DNA from: Pseudomonadota bacterium
Lineage (GTDB): Bacteria; Pseudomonadota; Gammaproteobacteria; Xanthomonadales; Ahniellaceae
Assembly (NCBI GenBank): GCA_022843465.1
Contig: JALHNO010000001.1
Coordinates: forward strand, 136,787-200,786
Direction: 5' to 3'
DNA: 64,000 bases
A model generated the notes under the pieces. It saw only the letters and a list, made by a program, of their open reading frames with translations, ran no database searches and was not told where the DNA came from. Numbering within the stretch: the first letter of the stretch is position 1; the number at the start of each line of letters is the position of its first letter. Position numbers and translations under genes: made by a program. This document shows, one piece after another, positions 9,174 through 18,930 of this stretch.

Positions 9174-10043
9174 ATGAAATTGCAGCGTATCGTCGGCCTC
9201 GCCGCCGGTCTGGTTCTTTCGGCCAGCGTCGTTGGCCAGAGCCGGGAACTCGTCAGCCCGACCGAAGCACACAGCAACACCGTCCATTCGGCCGCTCCCG
9301 TCCAGGTACTCGGCACCCCGGCCCTGCTCGACACCCGCGCCGGCCTGATCACCGGCACCGGCACCGGTGGTGGTGGCGCCGACTCGAGCACCCTGCAGGA
9401 CACTTCGCTCGGCATGGGCGTATTCGGATTCGCCCACTCGACGGCGGGTACGTTCCGCGTCGCCGACGATTTCGTCGTGCCGGCTGAAGGCTGGACGCTG
9501 TCGGCCATCACCGTCTATGCCTACCAGACCGGCTCGGACACCAATACGACGATGAACGCGTTCAACTTCCAGATCTGGGATGGCGAGCCTGGTCTGGTCG
9601 GTTCGAACATCGTGTTTGGCGATACCACCACCAACCGTTACAGCTCCAGCCTGTTCTCCAACATCTACCGTGAGCTGGAAAGCGCGCCCGGCGCCACCAA
9701 TCGCCCGATCATGGCCGTGACCGCCTCGGGTCTGGCGATCGATCTTCCGGCCGGCACCTACTGGATTGACTGGCAGGTGGGCGGCACCCTGGGTTCCGGC
9801 CCGTGGGCGCCACCGCTGACCACGCTGGGCCAGTCCACGACCGGCAACGCCCGCCAGTTCGACGGCGCTGCCTGGGTTGCGCTCACCGATGTGGGCCCGC
9901 AGGGCTTTCCGATGACCCTGGCAGGTACCCCCAATGTCGTGCTCGGCCCGCCGCGTCCGGTTCCGACCAACTCGCCGATGTTCCTGCTCGGCCTGCTCGC
10001 CGCCGTGCTCGGACTGGCGGTTGTGGTAATGCGTCGCCAGTAA
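9174..10043 (+). CDS. Exported protein with VPT/hydrophobic/basic C-terminal sorting-like tail
   Basis: 289-aa exported protein with a signal peptide (MKLQRIVGLAAGLVLSASVV) and a beta-rich body (VADDFVVPAEGWTLSAITVY, IWDGEPGLVGSN) of a type common in anchored exported proteins. The C-terminus is PVPTNSP, a hydrophobic helix (MFLLGLLAAVLGLAVVV) and MRRQ. That architecture resembles exosortase-type tails, specifically IPTL-CTERM-like anchors, although the core is VPTNS instead of IPTLS. The ATG at 9174 is preferred to an upstream frame start at 9063 because GGGAG lies just before it and the signal peptide follows at once. A strong hairpin terminator lies 27 bp downstream. Confidence 0.8.
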   Translation: MKLQRIVGLAAGLVLSASVVGQSRELVSPTEAHSNTVHSAAPVQVLGTPALLDTRAGLITGTGTGGGGADSSTLQDTSLGMGVFGFAHSTAGTFRVADDFVVPAEGWTLSAITVYAYQTGSDTNTTMNAFNFQIWDGEPGLVGSNIVFGDTTTNRYSSSLFSNIYRELESAPGATNRPIMAVTASGLAIDLPAGTYWIDWQVGGTLGSGPWAPPLTTLGQSTTGNARQFDGAAWVALTDVGPQGFPMTLAGTPNVVLGPPRPVPTNSPMFLLGLLAAVLGLAVVVMRRQ

Positions 10044-10070
10044 TCGCAGCTGTACTGAGCAGCAAACGGA

Positions 10071-10095
10071 AGCCACCCGCGAGGGTGGCTTTTTG
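10071..10095 (+). terminator. Rho-independent terminator
   Basis: Perfect 8-bp stem AGCCACCC (10071-10078) and GGGTGGCT (10083-10090) with a GCGA tetraloop, followed by a run of five T residues. It lies just after the stop codon of the exported protein gene at 9174-10043. Confidence 0.92.
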
Positions 10096-10378
10096 TTGGA
10101 GGACGGCACAGGGCTGCCACTTGCTGCCGCCCCGATCGCGTGCCTGACCGCAGCGGCACGCGGCACGTATCCCGAGCTCCGCAGGTGTGACGCGCTGGTT
10201 CGGCGCGCGCAATGGCTGCAGAAGAAATGCGTTCGCTGGCAACCGCCACCGCGCGCAAGCCGGTCGCCTTCAGCATGGGCCAGGCGGTTTCAGGCGGCTG
10301 GACACCCCCGCCTCAGGATCGCGCCATACTTCCAGCTCCGGACGTCTCGCCGGCAATGCGAGCCATTGGAGTGCCGCA

Positions 10379-11206
10379 ATGAGCCAAGCCAGCCAATCCC
10401 TGAGTCGCGAAGACGCGCTGCTGTATCTGCGTCGCTTTCCCGCTCAGGGCATCATGGCCGTGCTGGTCAATCTGCTGCTGGTGCTGGCCAGCAATGCCGT
10501 GGTGCTGTGGCTGCTGCTGCACAAGGGCCTTTCTCCAGCACAACTGATTGCACTGGTGATCGTTGAGACTCTGCTGCTGATCGCGATCGCCTGGTTGCAG
10601 CAACGGATGGTGCCGCGTCGCGACTGGCTGGAACAGCCCAAGCCCTGGCGCGAACGGGCACCGCTGATCGGTTTCGTCCTGCTCTGGATCGGCTGCGCCT
10701 ACGGGCTGACGCTTGCGGTATTGCGCGGCTACGGCGATCTGTTCGCCCTGCTGACCTCGCTCGATGCCTGGACCGAATCCAGACTGCACTGGTCCCTGCT
10801 CGCCACCCTGACCCTCGCCCTGATCCACGTCGTGGGCGATCACTGGCACTACCGCCGTCTGGGCGGGCCCTTTCACTCCAGCGTCAGCCATGATGCGATG
10901 GCGCGTTATCTCACGCTCCTGCTCGGCGGCATCCCTTTTGCGATGCCGTTCTTCGCGGTGTTTCTCGGTGGCGTCAAGGGCATCGAATTCGCAGCGCGCA
11001 AGGCGCGCACGGCACCGCAGCAATCCCTACTGGTGCTGATCACGATGATTGTCGTGGCGTCCCTGAGCTACGCCCTGATCACCCGGCTGGTCGACAGCGA
11101 TGTGTCGGCCTGGGCAATTGGTTTCATCTTTGCCAAGCTCATCGCCGAAGCCGCGCTTGCCTGCATGCCGCTGGTGATGGCGCATGTGGCTCGCCATGGG
11201 CCGTAG
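10379..11206 (+). CDS. Polytopic membrane protein of unknown function
   Basis: 275-aa integral membrane protein with about six hydrophobic helices, for example GIMAVLVNLLLVLASNAVVL, LIALVIVETLLLIAIAWL and a helix near LITMIVVASLSYALI. No catalytic motif or known family is recognised. The ATG at 10379 follows GGAG (10368-10371) with 7-bp spacing; a longer frame reaching 10187 lacks such a site and would add a non-membrane leader. It is convergent with the FG-GAP protein gene, with 14 bp between stop codons. Confidence 0.75.
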   Translation: MSQASQSLSREDALLYLRRFPAQGIMAVLVNLLLVLASNAVVLWLLLHKGLSPAQLIALVIVETLLLIAIAWLQQRMVPRRDWLEQPKPWRERAPLIGFVLLWIGCAYGLTLAVLRGYGDLFALLTSLDAWTESRLHWSLLATLTLALIHVVGDHWHYRRLGGPFHSSVSHDAMARYLTLLLGGIPFAMPFFAVFLGGVKGIEFAARKARTAPQQSLLVLITMIVVASLSYALITRLVDSDVSAWAIGFIFAKLIAEAALACMPLVMAHVARHGP

Positions 11207-11220
11207 CTGGTGGGGCTGAC

Positions 11221-12732
11221 CTAAAGCCTTTCTTCCAAATCGTCAGAAAAAATCGCCGGAAATCCTTGGTGGACGGTGACAGCGCCGGTATCAGTCTCCG
11301 ACTTCGAACGGTCGGCTCCCGCGATGCCGATTACCACGACAGGTCCCGACATCGAGACAGCGTTGCCTAGCCCATCGCCTTCACTGCCCGCCGGGTCTGA
11401 CAGCTTGGTCTCCTGCTGCCAGCTGCCGCTGCTACGACTGAAGACGTATGCGGCACCTTGATTGACGCCTGGATCATCGGAAGCAGGCGCACCGATGACA
11501 GCATTGTCACCAACGATTGCGACCGAGGCGCCAAAACGGTCCTGCGGCATGGTATCGACCGGACTGAAGCGTGCGCGCTGTCTCCACTCGCCCCCCGAAG
11601 ACCAATAGGCAAAAACGGAACCAGGTCCGGGCGGGACTTGCGAATCAGACGGGTAGGCGCCCACCAGTATGGTGTGGTTGGAGATCGCCACCGACTTTCC
11701 AAAACCGTCAGCGGCCGTGCCATTTACTGGATAGAGGTAGTACCGGAACGTCCAGGAAGACTCGCCACGGGTGTACAGATACGCCTTGCCAAAGTCGGTC
11801 GAACCCTGCTTATACAGGGAGGTAACGACCGCTGTTCGGTCGTGCATTGCCACTGCATAGCCGAATTCTGCTGGTTCAAATAAAACTGGGATGTCCAGGC
11901 CGTTATCAAGGACCCAGCCCTCCGCAGTACGCTCATACTCGACCACGGTGCCGCGAAAGTTGCTGTTTCCCGTTGCGCCAGCGATCAGGAAATCGCCTGC
12001 GACTGCCACGGAACTGCCCAAGTAGTTCGCTGTGCCGGTGATCGAGTTCGGTAGGCTCAGCCTGGCTTGCTGTTGCCAAGCACCTGCCTTTCGCGTGAAC
12101 ACATAGACAGCGCCAGCGTCCCGTTGCCAACTGAGCGCGCCGGGAATCTCCCAGTAAGGCGCCCCGATTGCAATGGTATCGCCGTCGATGGCGACCGATT
12201 CCCCAAAAAAATCCTGAGCACCACCATCATCCGGCAGCAACTCCGCTTGAAAGACCCATGCGCCTTGCTCATGCACATAGACGCGGACAGAACCGGCATT
12301 GCTGCCCCAAACGGTGTCGTCGCGCGGCACGCCGACCACCAGTGTGTCCCCGGCCACCGCTACTGAGCGACCGAAGGTGTCGGCCGCCGCGGCAGCATCG
12401 GGGTTGCTGATTTTCGTATCCGGAAACTCGTAGTCGTACCCGCTGACCCTTCTGGCGGGCTCTGCGCCGGGATCTGGCACGGCGAGCGACATGGTGTCAG
12501 CCAGCTCGGCTGCGATCGCACTGCTGTTGCCTGCCTGAACCGCACCGGCCCGCGCTCCGGACGCCAGCGCAACATGGCCATCATCGACAATGAGCTGTTG
12601 CGGATGCTCACTGTCCGCCACCATGGCTTGCTGCTTGAAGGAAGCCAGGCTGGCCGCATCGGCGCCGCTGGCGAGCAAGGCGCAGATGAAGCCGAGGCGA
12701 AGTCTTCCCGTCCGGATAGCTGGTCGGTTCAT
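11221..12732 (-). CDS. Exported seven-bladed FG-GAP beta-propeller protein
   Basis: 503-aa exported protein with signal peptide (LRLGFICALLASGADA). After an N-terminal module of about 70 residues it carries seven FG-GAP units: FGRSVAVAGDTLVVG, FGESVAIDGDTIAIG, LGSSVAVAGDFLIAG, FGYAVAMHDRTAVVTS, FGKSVAISNHTILVG, FGASVAIVGDNAVIG and LGNAVSMSGPVVVIG. Seven units fit a complete integrin-alpha-like propeller. The tail IFSDDLEERL is a divergent form of the FE tag. The N-terminal module is almost identical, also at DNA level, to that of the gene at 17391-18776. The ATG at 12732 is used because a longer frame would run into the neighbouring Sel1 gene. Role probably surface binding; ligand unknown. 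Confidence 0.85.
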   Translation of the reverse strand: MNRPAIRTGRLRLGFICALLASGADAASLASFKQQAMVADSEHPQQLIVDDGHVALASGARAGAVQAGNSSAIAAELADTMSLAVPDPGAEPARRVSGYDYEFPDTKISNPDAAAAADTFGRSVAVAGDTLVVGVPRDDTVWGSNAGSVRVYVHEQGAWVFQAELLPDDGGAQDFFGESVAIDGDTIAIGAPYWEIPGALSWQRDAGAVYVFTRKAGAWQQQARLSLPNSITGTANYLGSSVAVAGDFLIAGATGNSNFRGTVVEYERTAEGWVLDNGLDIPVLFEPAEFGYAVAMHDRTAVVTSLYKQGSTDFGKAYLYTRGESSWTFRYYLYPVNGTAADGFGKSVAISNHTILVGAYPSDSQVPPGPGSVFAYWSSGGEWRQRARFSPVDTMPQDRFGASVAIVGDNAVIGAPASDDPGVNQGAAYVFSRSSGSWQQETKLSDPAGSEGDGLGNAVSMSGPVVVIGIAGADRSKSETDTGAVTVHQGFPAIFSDDLEERL

Positions 12733-12829
12733 GCGGCGCGCTCCCATCTGCAGTCCAAGGATTGCCTGGTCGGGTGTGCGACGCCACAACAACGCTGGGC
12801 GCGTGACCGCGAGCCTGAGCCCGGCATGC

Positions 12830-15127
12830 TCAAGGCTCCGGCTCGGGGCCGACTTCGGTGTAGATACTGCCTTTCTGATACAGCGCCAGCCGTGCCTGCA
12901 GGCGGGCGAGCTGTTCGGCTTCGCTGCCCTCGGCCTCGGCGGCAGCGATGACATCCTGCTGCACCCGGCTCGCTTCGTCAAAATTGCCATCGGCGGCATG
13001 GCAGGCGGCGAGGGTGTCGTTGCTGCCAAAGTCCAACTGCACCAGTGTTTGAAGTTCGCGCATCAAGTCGAGGCCGCGTTTGGCATCACGAAGGCCTGCG
13101 TCCGGTGATGTGCACAGTACCCATGCCCAGTTGTTGTAGGCGGGGGTGTACTTGGCATCTACGGCCCGTTGCCACAGCTGCGATGCCGCTGCCGGATCGG
13201 GCGCGCCGCCGCGCCCCAGCCAGGTGTTGAAGGCGAGCGACTCGGTAGACGCCATGTCGCCGCCGTCGCTGGCCTTTCTCAGCCAGGCGATGCCGGTGCG
13301 GCGTACCACGGGATCGCTGTCATGGACATGGATGCCGCCGAGCACGCCCTGAAATTCGGAATCACCGGCTTCAGCCAGCGGCTGAATCAGGGCGATCGCT
13401 TCCTTGCGGCTCTCCGCAGTGTCGATGCCATGGGCTAGCCAGCTGGCGAGCAGATTGCGGGCGTCCTTGCCAACCCTTTTGTCGGCGAGATCAGGGCGCC
13501 CGACCAGATAGCGCAGTATCCCTTCGGCATCGGCATTGGCCGTCTTGTCATTGCCGCGCTGCAATTGCACACTCGCCAGTCGCAACGATGCCTGTGGGTC
13601 GCCAGCGATGTGGGCGCTGCGCACCCACTCGATTTCGAGCTTGCGACTCTGCTCTGATCCAGACTGCCGGGCGTAGTGGTCGGCGACTGCCAGCATGGCC
13701 TCGCTGGAACCGCCATGGCCTGCCCGTTCCAGCCAGTAGAGTCCGCGCGCCTCATCCTGCTTGATGTCCGTGCCGGACATCAGGGCCGTGCCCAGGGTCC
13801 GCTGTGCCGGCACCAGATCGGATTCTGCGGCGCGTTCGATCCATCGATGGCCTTCATCAAGCCGCTTCTGATCGATCAGCAGCGCGCCGTACAGCCACTG
13901 TGCCTGGATCAGTCCGCCCTCGGCGGCGCGTTGCAACTGTGCCAGCGCGCGCGCTGTCGGCTTTCCCTGCCGCGATGTGCTCACCTCGTTCATGGCGACC
14001 AGCATCGCGGCGACATCGTCGCCGCCACGGGCAGCACGCTTCAGCGGCTTGCTCAGTACCGGCCAGACATTCGCGGCATCGGCCTTGCGAAACGACAGGG
14101 ATGCCAACTTCTTGCGTCCGCCCACATCCCCCAGGCGCGCGTCGGCGGCGTCCAGCAGGGCCTTGGCCGATTTGACGTCGCGGGGCACGATTTCGCCGCG
14201 CAGGTAGGCCCGGGCCAGCAGCACCAGGGCGTCACTGAGTCGGATCTCGACATACGGCAGCAGGGCGTCGACAGCGCGCAGTCCACAGTCGGCGCCGGGC
14301 ACCTGCTCGCAGACCTGGAGCAGTCGCAGGGCGGCCACATAGCTGCCCTCGTGTGCCTGCCGTTCGAGGGCATCCAGGCGTTCGCCCTGGTTCGGCAGAC
14401 GCGCTGCCAGCAGCAGTTCGTAGCCGGCCGTTGCTGCGCCAAGCTCCAGTTCATGGAATCGTTTCAGCAGGCCCTCTGCCAGGACGCGCCGATAGCTCGG
14501 AAAGCCGGCACCGGGCTGGTCCCGGCTGAGTCGCACCAGCGAATCGAGGAAGTCGAAGTGGAGCACGCGCTCGCGCTGCTCTTCCTCATCCCAGAGTCCA
14601 ACCACGCGCACCAGGTGACGGGAGCTGGCGTACGAATCATAGTGATCGAACAGCAATTCCTGGCCGCTGGCCTGAATGAAGGCCCAGACATCGGCATCGG
14701 CCAGTACGCGCACCGGCGCCACGCCGTTGTCGTCTGGCCGCGCGGCGAAGCCATGCCGGACCAGGGCTGCGAAGCGCGCGCTTCGCACATCCGCCTTCCC
14801 GGTTTCGTTCAATGCTTCGGCACAGCGATAGGCGGCATGCCACACGCCGAGACCGACGGGATTGGTGATCAGAGCGGCATCCAATGTGTCCGCATGTTCC
14901 CGGCAGCGCTCGGCGATCGGCTCACCCTCGTCGTCGGAGAGCGCGCTGGTGGCTTCATAGGTCGCCATCAGTTCCTGCAGATCACCCTCGTCCAGAGTCC
15001 GTCGCCAGTCTTCAGCGATACGCTCGTCAAATCCGGGGCGGTTTGACGCCTCTGCGTGCAAGCAGGTTGCCAGCGCCGTCAGCAACGCGGCGACAAGAAA
15101 GGAGTGGTGTGCCGGGGTCGATTTCAT
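12830..15127 (-). CDS. Exported Sel1-like repeat (TPR-type) protein
   Basis: 765-aa protein with a signal peptide (HHSFLVAALLTALATCLHAEA), so it probably works in the periplasm. Helical Sel1-type repeats fill the middle and C-terminal parts, for example AAEGGLIQAQWLYGALLI, AAESDLVPAQRTLGTALMSG and ERAGHGGSSEAMLAVADHY. Sel1 repeats mediate protein-protein contacts. Its ATG overlaps the TGA of the upstream transglutaminase-domain gene by 4 bp (ATGA), so the two are translationally coupled and probably act together. The gene ends 97 bp before the FG-GAP protein gene, which may belong to the same transcript. Confidence 0.85.
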   Translation of the reverse strand: MKSTPAHHSFLVAALLTALATCLHAEASNRPGFDERIAEDWRRTLDEGDLQELMATYEATSALSDDEGEPIAERCREHADTLDAALITNPVGLGVWHAAYRCAEALNETGKADVRSARFAALVRHGFAARPDDNGVAPVRVLADADVWAFIQASGQELLFDHYDSYASSRHLVRVVGLWDEEEQRERVLHFDFLDSLVRLSRDQPGAGFPSYRRVLAEGLLKRFHELELGAATAGYELLLAARLPNQGERLDALERQAHEGSYVAALRLLQVCEQVPGADCGLRAVDALLPYVEIRLSDALVLLARAYLRGEIVPRDVKSAKALLDAADARLGDVGGRKKLASLSFRKADAANVWPVLSKPLKRAARGGDDVAAMLVAMNEVSTSRQGKPTARALAQLQRAAEGGLIQAQWLYGALLIDQKRLDEGHRWIERAAESDLVPAQRTLGTALMSGTDIKQDEARGLYWLERAGHGGSSEAMLAVADHYARQSGSEQSRKLEIEWVRSAHIAGDPQASLRLASVQLQRGNDKTANADAEGILRYLVGRPDLADKRVGKDARNLLASWLAHGIDTAESRKEAIALIQPLAEAGDSEFQGVLGGIHVHDSDPVVRRTGIAWLRKASDGGDMASTESLAFNTWLGRGGAPDPAAASQLWQRAVDAKYTPAYNNWAWVLCTSPDAGLRDAKRGLDLMRELQTLVQLDFGSNDTLAACHAADGNFDEASRVQQDVIAAAEAEGSEAEQLARLQARLALYQKGSIYTEVGPEPEP

Positions 15128-17232
15128 CGCTTGTCGTCCTTGCCCTTGCGGTCGTCGTTCTCTTTCATGACATCGCGAATCAGCGCGTTGAGGCGCCGAT
15201 CACGTTGTTTGCCGGCTTCGCGGTCGGGCAAGGCGAGTATCCAGTTGGGATGTGCGATCTCGGCAATTTCCCGCCTCAGCTTCAGGTGCTCCGGTACCTG
15301 ATCGACTGCCACCACCGCCGACTTGGTGCGGACGCTCTGCTCGAGAAACACGATGTTGTCCTTCTGGCCGGAGACGTACGAGTAGTCGACGCTGGCGTCC
15401 TTCTTGCTGAAATTCTCCGGGCTGCCCTTCCAGCGCCAGCCGTTGGGAAGCCGAAGCTCGATCCGATGTTCTCCAAGCTGCGGATAGGCCAAGGCCAGTG
15501 GTGTCGAGCGCAGTATCGTCTGCGGCATGCGCAAGCTGTCGGCAACGGTGTCGGCAAAAAGATCCAGACGGCGTTCGCCGGACGTGGCAGCTCCCCAAGG
15601 GCTGGCCAGTTTGTAGCGCTCCACCAGCACCAGCCGATTGCCCTCCGCGACATCATCTACCCGCAGGGCTTCGGCGACCGTCAGGTCGCCAAGACGTCGG
15701 CGGTAGACCTCCTGATAGCGCCGCGACACCGCCTCGACACCGCTGACCGCAAGATCCATCCGCATGCGATTGGCGGCGTCTCCAAGATAGGTGCTGGTGA
15801 CGCTCAGCGTGGCCGAATTGCCGTCCTCGGCGATGTCGAATCGCTCTTCGACCCGACTGCTGTCCAGATAGTCCGGGTTGCGCGACACCGGCACCAGTGC
15901 GCTCGCATCGGCGCGTACCGGAAGCGCCACGCCGAAGTCTCCGATGCTCTGCGCGTGCGCACTGCCGCGCTGCTGGGTGCGGGTTGGATCGAGCCACAAG
16001 GTTCGTTCGCCGTCGCGGACCTGCACGATGACGTGATCGAAACTGGACGCCGCCGGCGGATGCGCCGAGATCGCCTTGCCACTGCTCGCGCTCACCAGGG
16101 CGGGATAGGCTTCAATAGCCATGGCATCGAAGATGGCGACCAGCAGGCGCGATTTGTCCTTGCAGTCGCCGCGTCGCCTGGACCAGACCAGCGCAGGCTC
16201 CGCAGGACGGTGGGTGTTGTCGCCAATCTCCGCGCCGAAATAGCGCACGTCCTCCTGAACCGCCAGCAGTGCGGCCGAGACCCGGGCGTCCAGCGTCGGC
16301 AGCGCGCGCCACTGCTCGATCCGCTCCCGGAGGTCATCGGGCAAGGGTTGCGGCTCGGGATAGAGTTGCTTGGCCCAGCGCGCGACATCCGCCCAACTGC
16401 GCTTTTCCGTGACGCTGACGTAGGGATAGGCAACATACCAGTGCGGATATTCACCCTCGTCGTGCTGCGCCGCGATGCCATGGGACCGATAGCGCCACTC
16501 GATGAAACCAGGCGACTTGATGACCTGGGGCGCAGCGACGCGGGCGTCTCGGAATTCCTGGGGTTCGCTCCTGGGATCGAAAAGAATGCGGAACTGACGC
16601 TCGAGGATGGGATGCTTCGCCGAAAAACCGGCACCGTCCATATCCAGGCCGGACAGGATCGGATTCTCACCCACGACAGTGAACCGGATGCGAACGACGT
16701 CGCCGACCCGAACATCGTCGAGCAGCAGCAGCGCGCTGACGGCACCGGTCGCCATATCCTGTTCGAATGCGGACTCGCGGCGCGCCAGCGTGATCCGATC
16801 CGGATTCAGCCGATCATGCCAGCTGCCACCCCGGCGCAGGGCGACCTCATGCAGGGTGAGTTGCTGGAACTCGGGGACGAAATCGATCTCGAATTTGCCG
16901 GCGTCCGTCAGCGTTTCGGTCGACACCGGTTCGTAGGCGTAGTCGCGATAGCGCGCGCGATTGCCGCCAACGCGGTAGGCCTGGTCATCAACCAGCCAAT
17001 GGCGCCAGCGCTCAACGGTCCCGGGTTCGGGTTTCGCATCCCACTCGCCCGGTACTTCCATTGGCTTGACCCATTCCGGCGCTGGACCCGTCATCAGGAA
17101 GAACTCGCCGCGCTCGATGCGCTGCCGGCCGAGTTCCGTCGCCATGCTGCCCGTGCTCGCGCAAATCAGCGCCATGAAGGTGACCACGGTGCACCATGGA
17201 CGCCGGATCAGAGAAGTGGAATTGAACTGCAT
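15124..17232 (-). CDS. Exported DUF3857 / transglutaminase-like domain protein
   Basis: 702-aa protein with signal peptide (CTVVTFMALICASTGSMA). The N-terminal half matches the DUF3857 beta-rich domain (LRRGGSWHDRL region, about 80-250). The central part is a transglutaminase-like cysteine-protease fold with all three catalytic residues: Cys357 in RRGDCKDKSRLL, His400 in FDHVIVQV and Asp415 in LWLDPTRT. A C-terminal beta domain follows. Such pairs occur in envelope proteins of many Gram-negatives, with unknown substrates. The ATG at 17232 follows AAGG; the long upstream extension lacks support. It is coupled by ATGA overlap to the Sel1 gene. Confidence 0.88.
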   Translation of the reverse strand: MQFNSTSLIRRPWCTVVTFMALICASTGSMATELGRQRIERGEFFLMTGPAPEWVKPMEVPGEWDAKPEPGTVERWRHWLVDDQAYRVGGNRARYRDYAYEPVSTETLTDAGKFEIDFVPEFQQLTLHEVALRRGGSWHDRLNPDRITLARRESAFEQDMATGAVSALLLLDDVRVGDVVRIRFTVVGENPILSGLDMDGAGFSAKHPILERQFRILFDPRSEPQEFRDARVAAPQVIKSPGFIEWRYRSHGIAAQHDEGEYPHWYVAYPYVSVTEKRSWADVARWAKQLYPEPQPLPDDLRERIEQWRALPTLDARVSAALLAVQEDVRYFGAEIGDNTHRPAEPALVWSRRRGDCKDKSRLLVAIFDAMAIEAYPALVSASSGKAISAHPPAASSFDHVIVQVRDGERTLWLDPTRTQQRGSAHAQSIGDFGVALPVRADASALVPVSRNPDYLDSSRVEERFDIAEDGNSATLSVTSTYLGDAANRMRMDLAVSGVEAVSRRYQEVYRRRLGDLTVAEALRVDDVAEGNRLVLVERYKLASPWGAATSGERRLDLFADTVADSLRMPQTILRSTPLALAYPQLGEHRIELRLPNGWRWKGSPENFSKKDASVDYSYVSGQKDNIVFLEQSVRTKSAVVAVDQVPEHLKLRREIAEIAHPNWILALPDREAGKQRDRRLNALIRDVMKENDDRKGKDDKR

Positions 17233-17390
17233 GCAGGACCTTGCGCTCGGGACGTGGTGAAACGGCATCATATACAAGCCGCGCGTCTGCTGCCGGCGGA
17301 AGCGAAGGGGATTCAGGCCGGCTTGCATGCTGCGTGCCGCCGATCGTGAGCGAACGGCGAATCCCTGCGCGCGTCGGAGCTGAAACAGAC

Positions 17391-18776
17391 CTACTGCGCA
17401 GCCTCGCGCGCACAGCTGTCGACACACTTGGCATCCTTGGCATAGCCCAGCGCGTCATTCTCGTACATGCGCTCATCGGCCTCGCGAATGCGCGGCGGTA
17501 TGCCAGTGAATGCGGGCATTGCGACACCGTTGGCGATGTAGACGTTGATGGGTCGGTCAAACGTGATCTCACCGAGAATCCGCACATCGCGGTGGATGTG
17601 CAACGAATCTGCCCGCCTCTCCTTGAGCTTGGAATCGGCAAAGCTTGCGAAATGCAGCGCGCCGATCTCCGCACCCGGGAGCAGCACCACATTGCCGATC
17701 CGGTTGCCAAGCACGCCAGCGACCCTGGCGCGAAAGCTGATGAAGATCGCGCCGACATCGGTGTGCGCGGAGCCGCCGACCGCCGAATCGGCATCAAGGA
17801 AGATGTTGCCATTGGCAATCGCCACACCGTGATCCAATTGTGCGCCGTGCTCCAGCTTGATCGCGCCATTGAATATGCGCGCTGATAGTGCCCGCGCTTT
17901 CGGTTCCAGTTCCACGCTGCCGTTTACAGTCTCTAGCGCCCCGGCAGAAACGCCCGTATTGACCCGTATCCCGCCATTCAACACATGGATCGTCTGGGTG
18001 GAGTCCGCACTCAACGAGACACCGGAACCCAGGTGGATATCGCGCTTCGCCTGCGCACTGGTGTCAGCTGCGAGCAAGGGTGTCGACAGCTCCTGGCAGG
18101 ATCGATAGGGGTCACTGGCACGCCGGCGAAGCCCGATGTGGCGCGCTGCGATACCTCGCTGCTCGGCAATGGTGGCGCCGCGTGCGAGCTTGATGCCGAT
18201 GCAGCGGTGCGTCACCAGGGCGCCTTCGATGTGTGCGTCGCGACCCAGCTTCAGAACAATCCTGTCCGGGAATTCATCCACGGTATCGACGGCGCGAAGA
18301 AAGTGCAGTGCGCCGGCAAACCGCGCGGACTTGTGCAGTTCAACCTCGCCAGCGAAATTGTGGATGCTGGCATCGACCACAGCACCCTGTTCGATGCTGA
18401 TCCTGCAGTGATAGTTCTCGATCCGACCATGGATCCGCGCACCCGACAGGATCTGCAGTTCGCCATTGCCACAGTAGACGTATTCACCGACCGTGCCGGC
18501 AAGCTTCAGGCTGCCATTGCGGACGATGATGGATTTCGCCTCACTGGAGCTGGCCGCCATCACACCGCCATTGATCACCTCTACCGCATCGGCCCGCGCT
18601 CCGGACGCCAGCGCAACATGGCCATCATCCACAATGAGCTGTTGCAGATACTCGCCGTCGGCCACGACAACGTTCTGCTTGAAGTAGGCCAGGCTGGCTG
18701 CGTCGGCGCCGATGGCGAACATGGCGCAGATGAAGCCGAGCGGAAGTCTTGCTGTGCAGATGATCGGACGGTCCAT
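17391..18776 (-). CDS. Exported bactofilin-like (polymer-forming) beta-helix protein
   Basis: 461-aa exported protein with signal peptide (LPLGFICAMFAIGADA). The chain is a run of short beta-strand turns with hydrophobic and Gly/Asn corners (VEVINGGVMAAS, SIIVRNGSLKLAGTVGEYVY, LEHGAQLDHGVAIANGNIFL, AGVLGNRIGNVVLLPGAEIG). This is the pattern of polymer-forming, bactofilin-like right-handed beta-helices. An insertion with Cys residues lies near 230. Its first 60-70 residues are nearly identical to those of the FG-GAP protein at 11221-12732. It lacks the FE tail and ends in CVDSCAREAAQ. The family placement rests on pattern only. Upstream of the transglutaminase gene by 158 bp on the same strand. 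Confidence 0.72.
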   Translation of the reverse strand: MDRPIICTARLPLGFICAMFAIGADAASLAYFKQNVVVADGEYLQQLIVDDGHVALASGARADAVEVINGGVMAASSSEAKSIIVRNGSLKLAGTVGEYVYCGNGELQILSGARIHGRIENYHCRISIEQGAVVDASIHNFAGEVELHKSARFAGALHFLRAVDTVDEFPDRIVLKLGRDAHIEGALVTHRCIGIKLARGATIAEQRGIAARHIGLRRRASDPYRSCQELSTPLLAADTSAQAKRDIHLGSGVSLSADSTQTIHVLNGGIRVNTGVSAGALETVNGSVELEPKARALSARIFNGAIKLEHGAQLDHGVAIANGNIFLDADSAVGGSAHTDVGAIFISFRARVAGVLGNRIGNVVLLPGAEIGALHFASFADSKLKERRADSLHIHRDVRILGEITFDRPINVYIANGVAMPAFTGIPPRIREADERMYENDALGYAKDAKCVDSCAREAAQ

Positions 18777-18930
18777 GCCGGGTGTTCGCAGTGGCTGTAG
18801 CAGGCCGCGCAGTCTAGCGCCGGCCTTTGGCCGACGACTATCTGGAGCGGCGCCCATCCTCTCTGTGCGCCCCTGCAGGAGGTTGCGAATCGGGTCGATG
18901 TACTGGAGCTCGCGCGGCTGCGTTCTTCAC

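Noticed and set aside
14884-17349. 821-codon plus-strand open frame
   Set aside because: Antisense to the DUF3857/transglutaminase gene, whose catalytic residues are intact.
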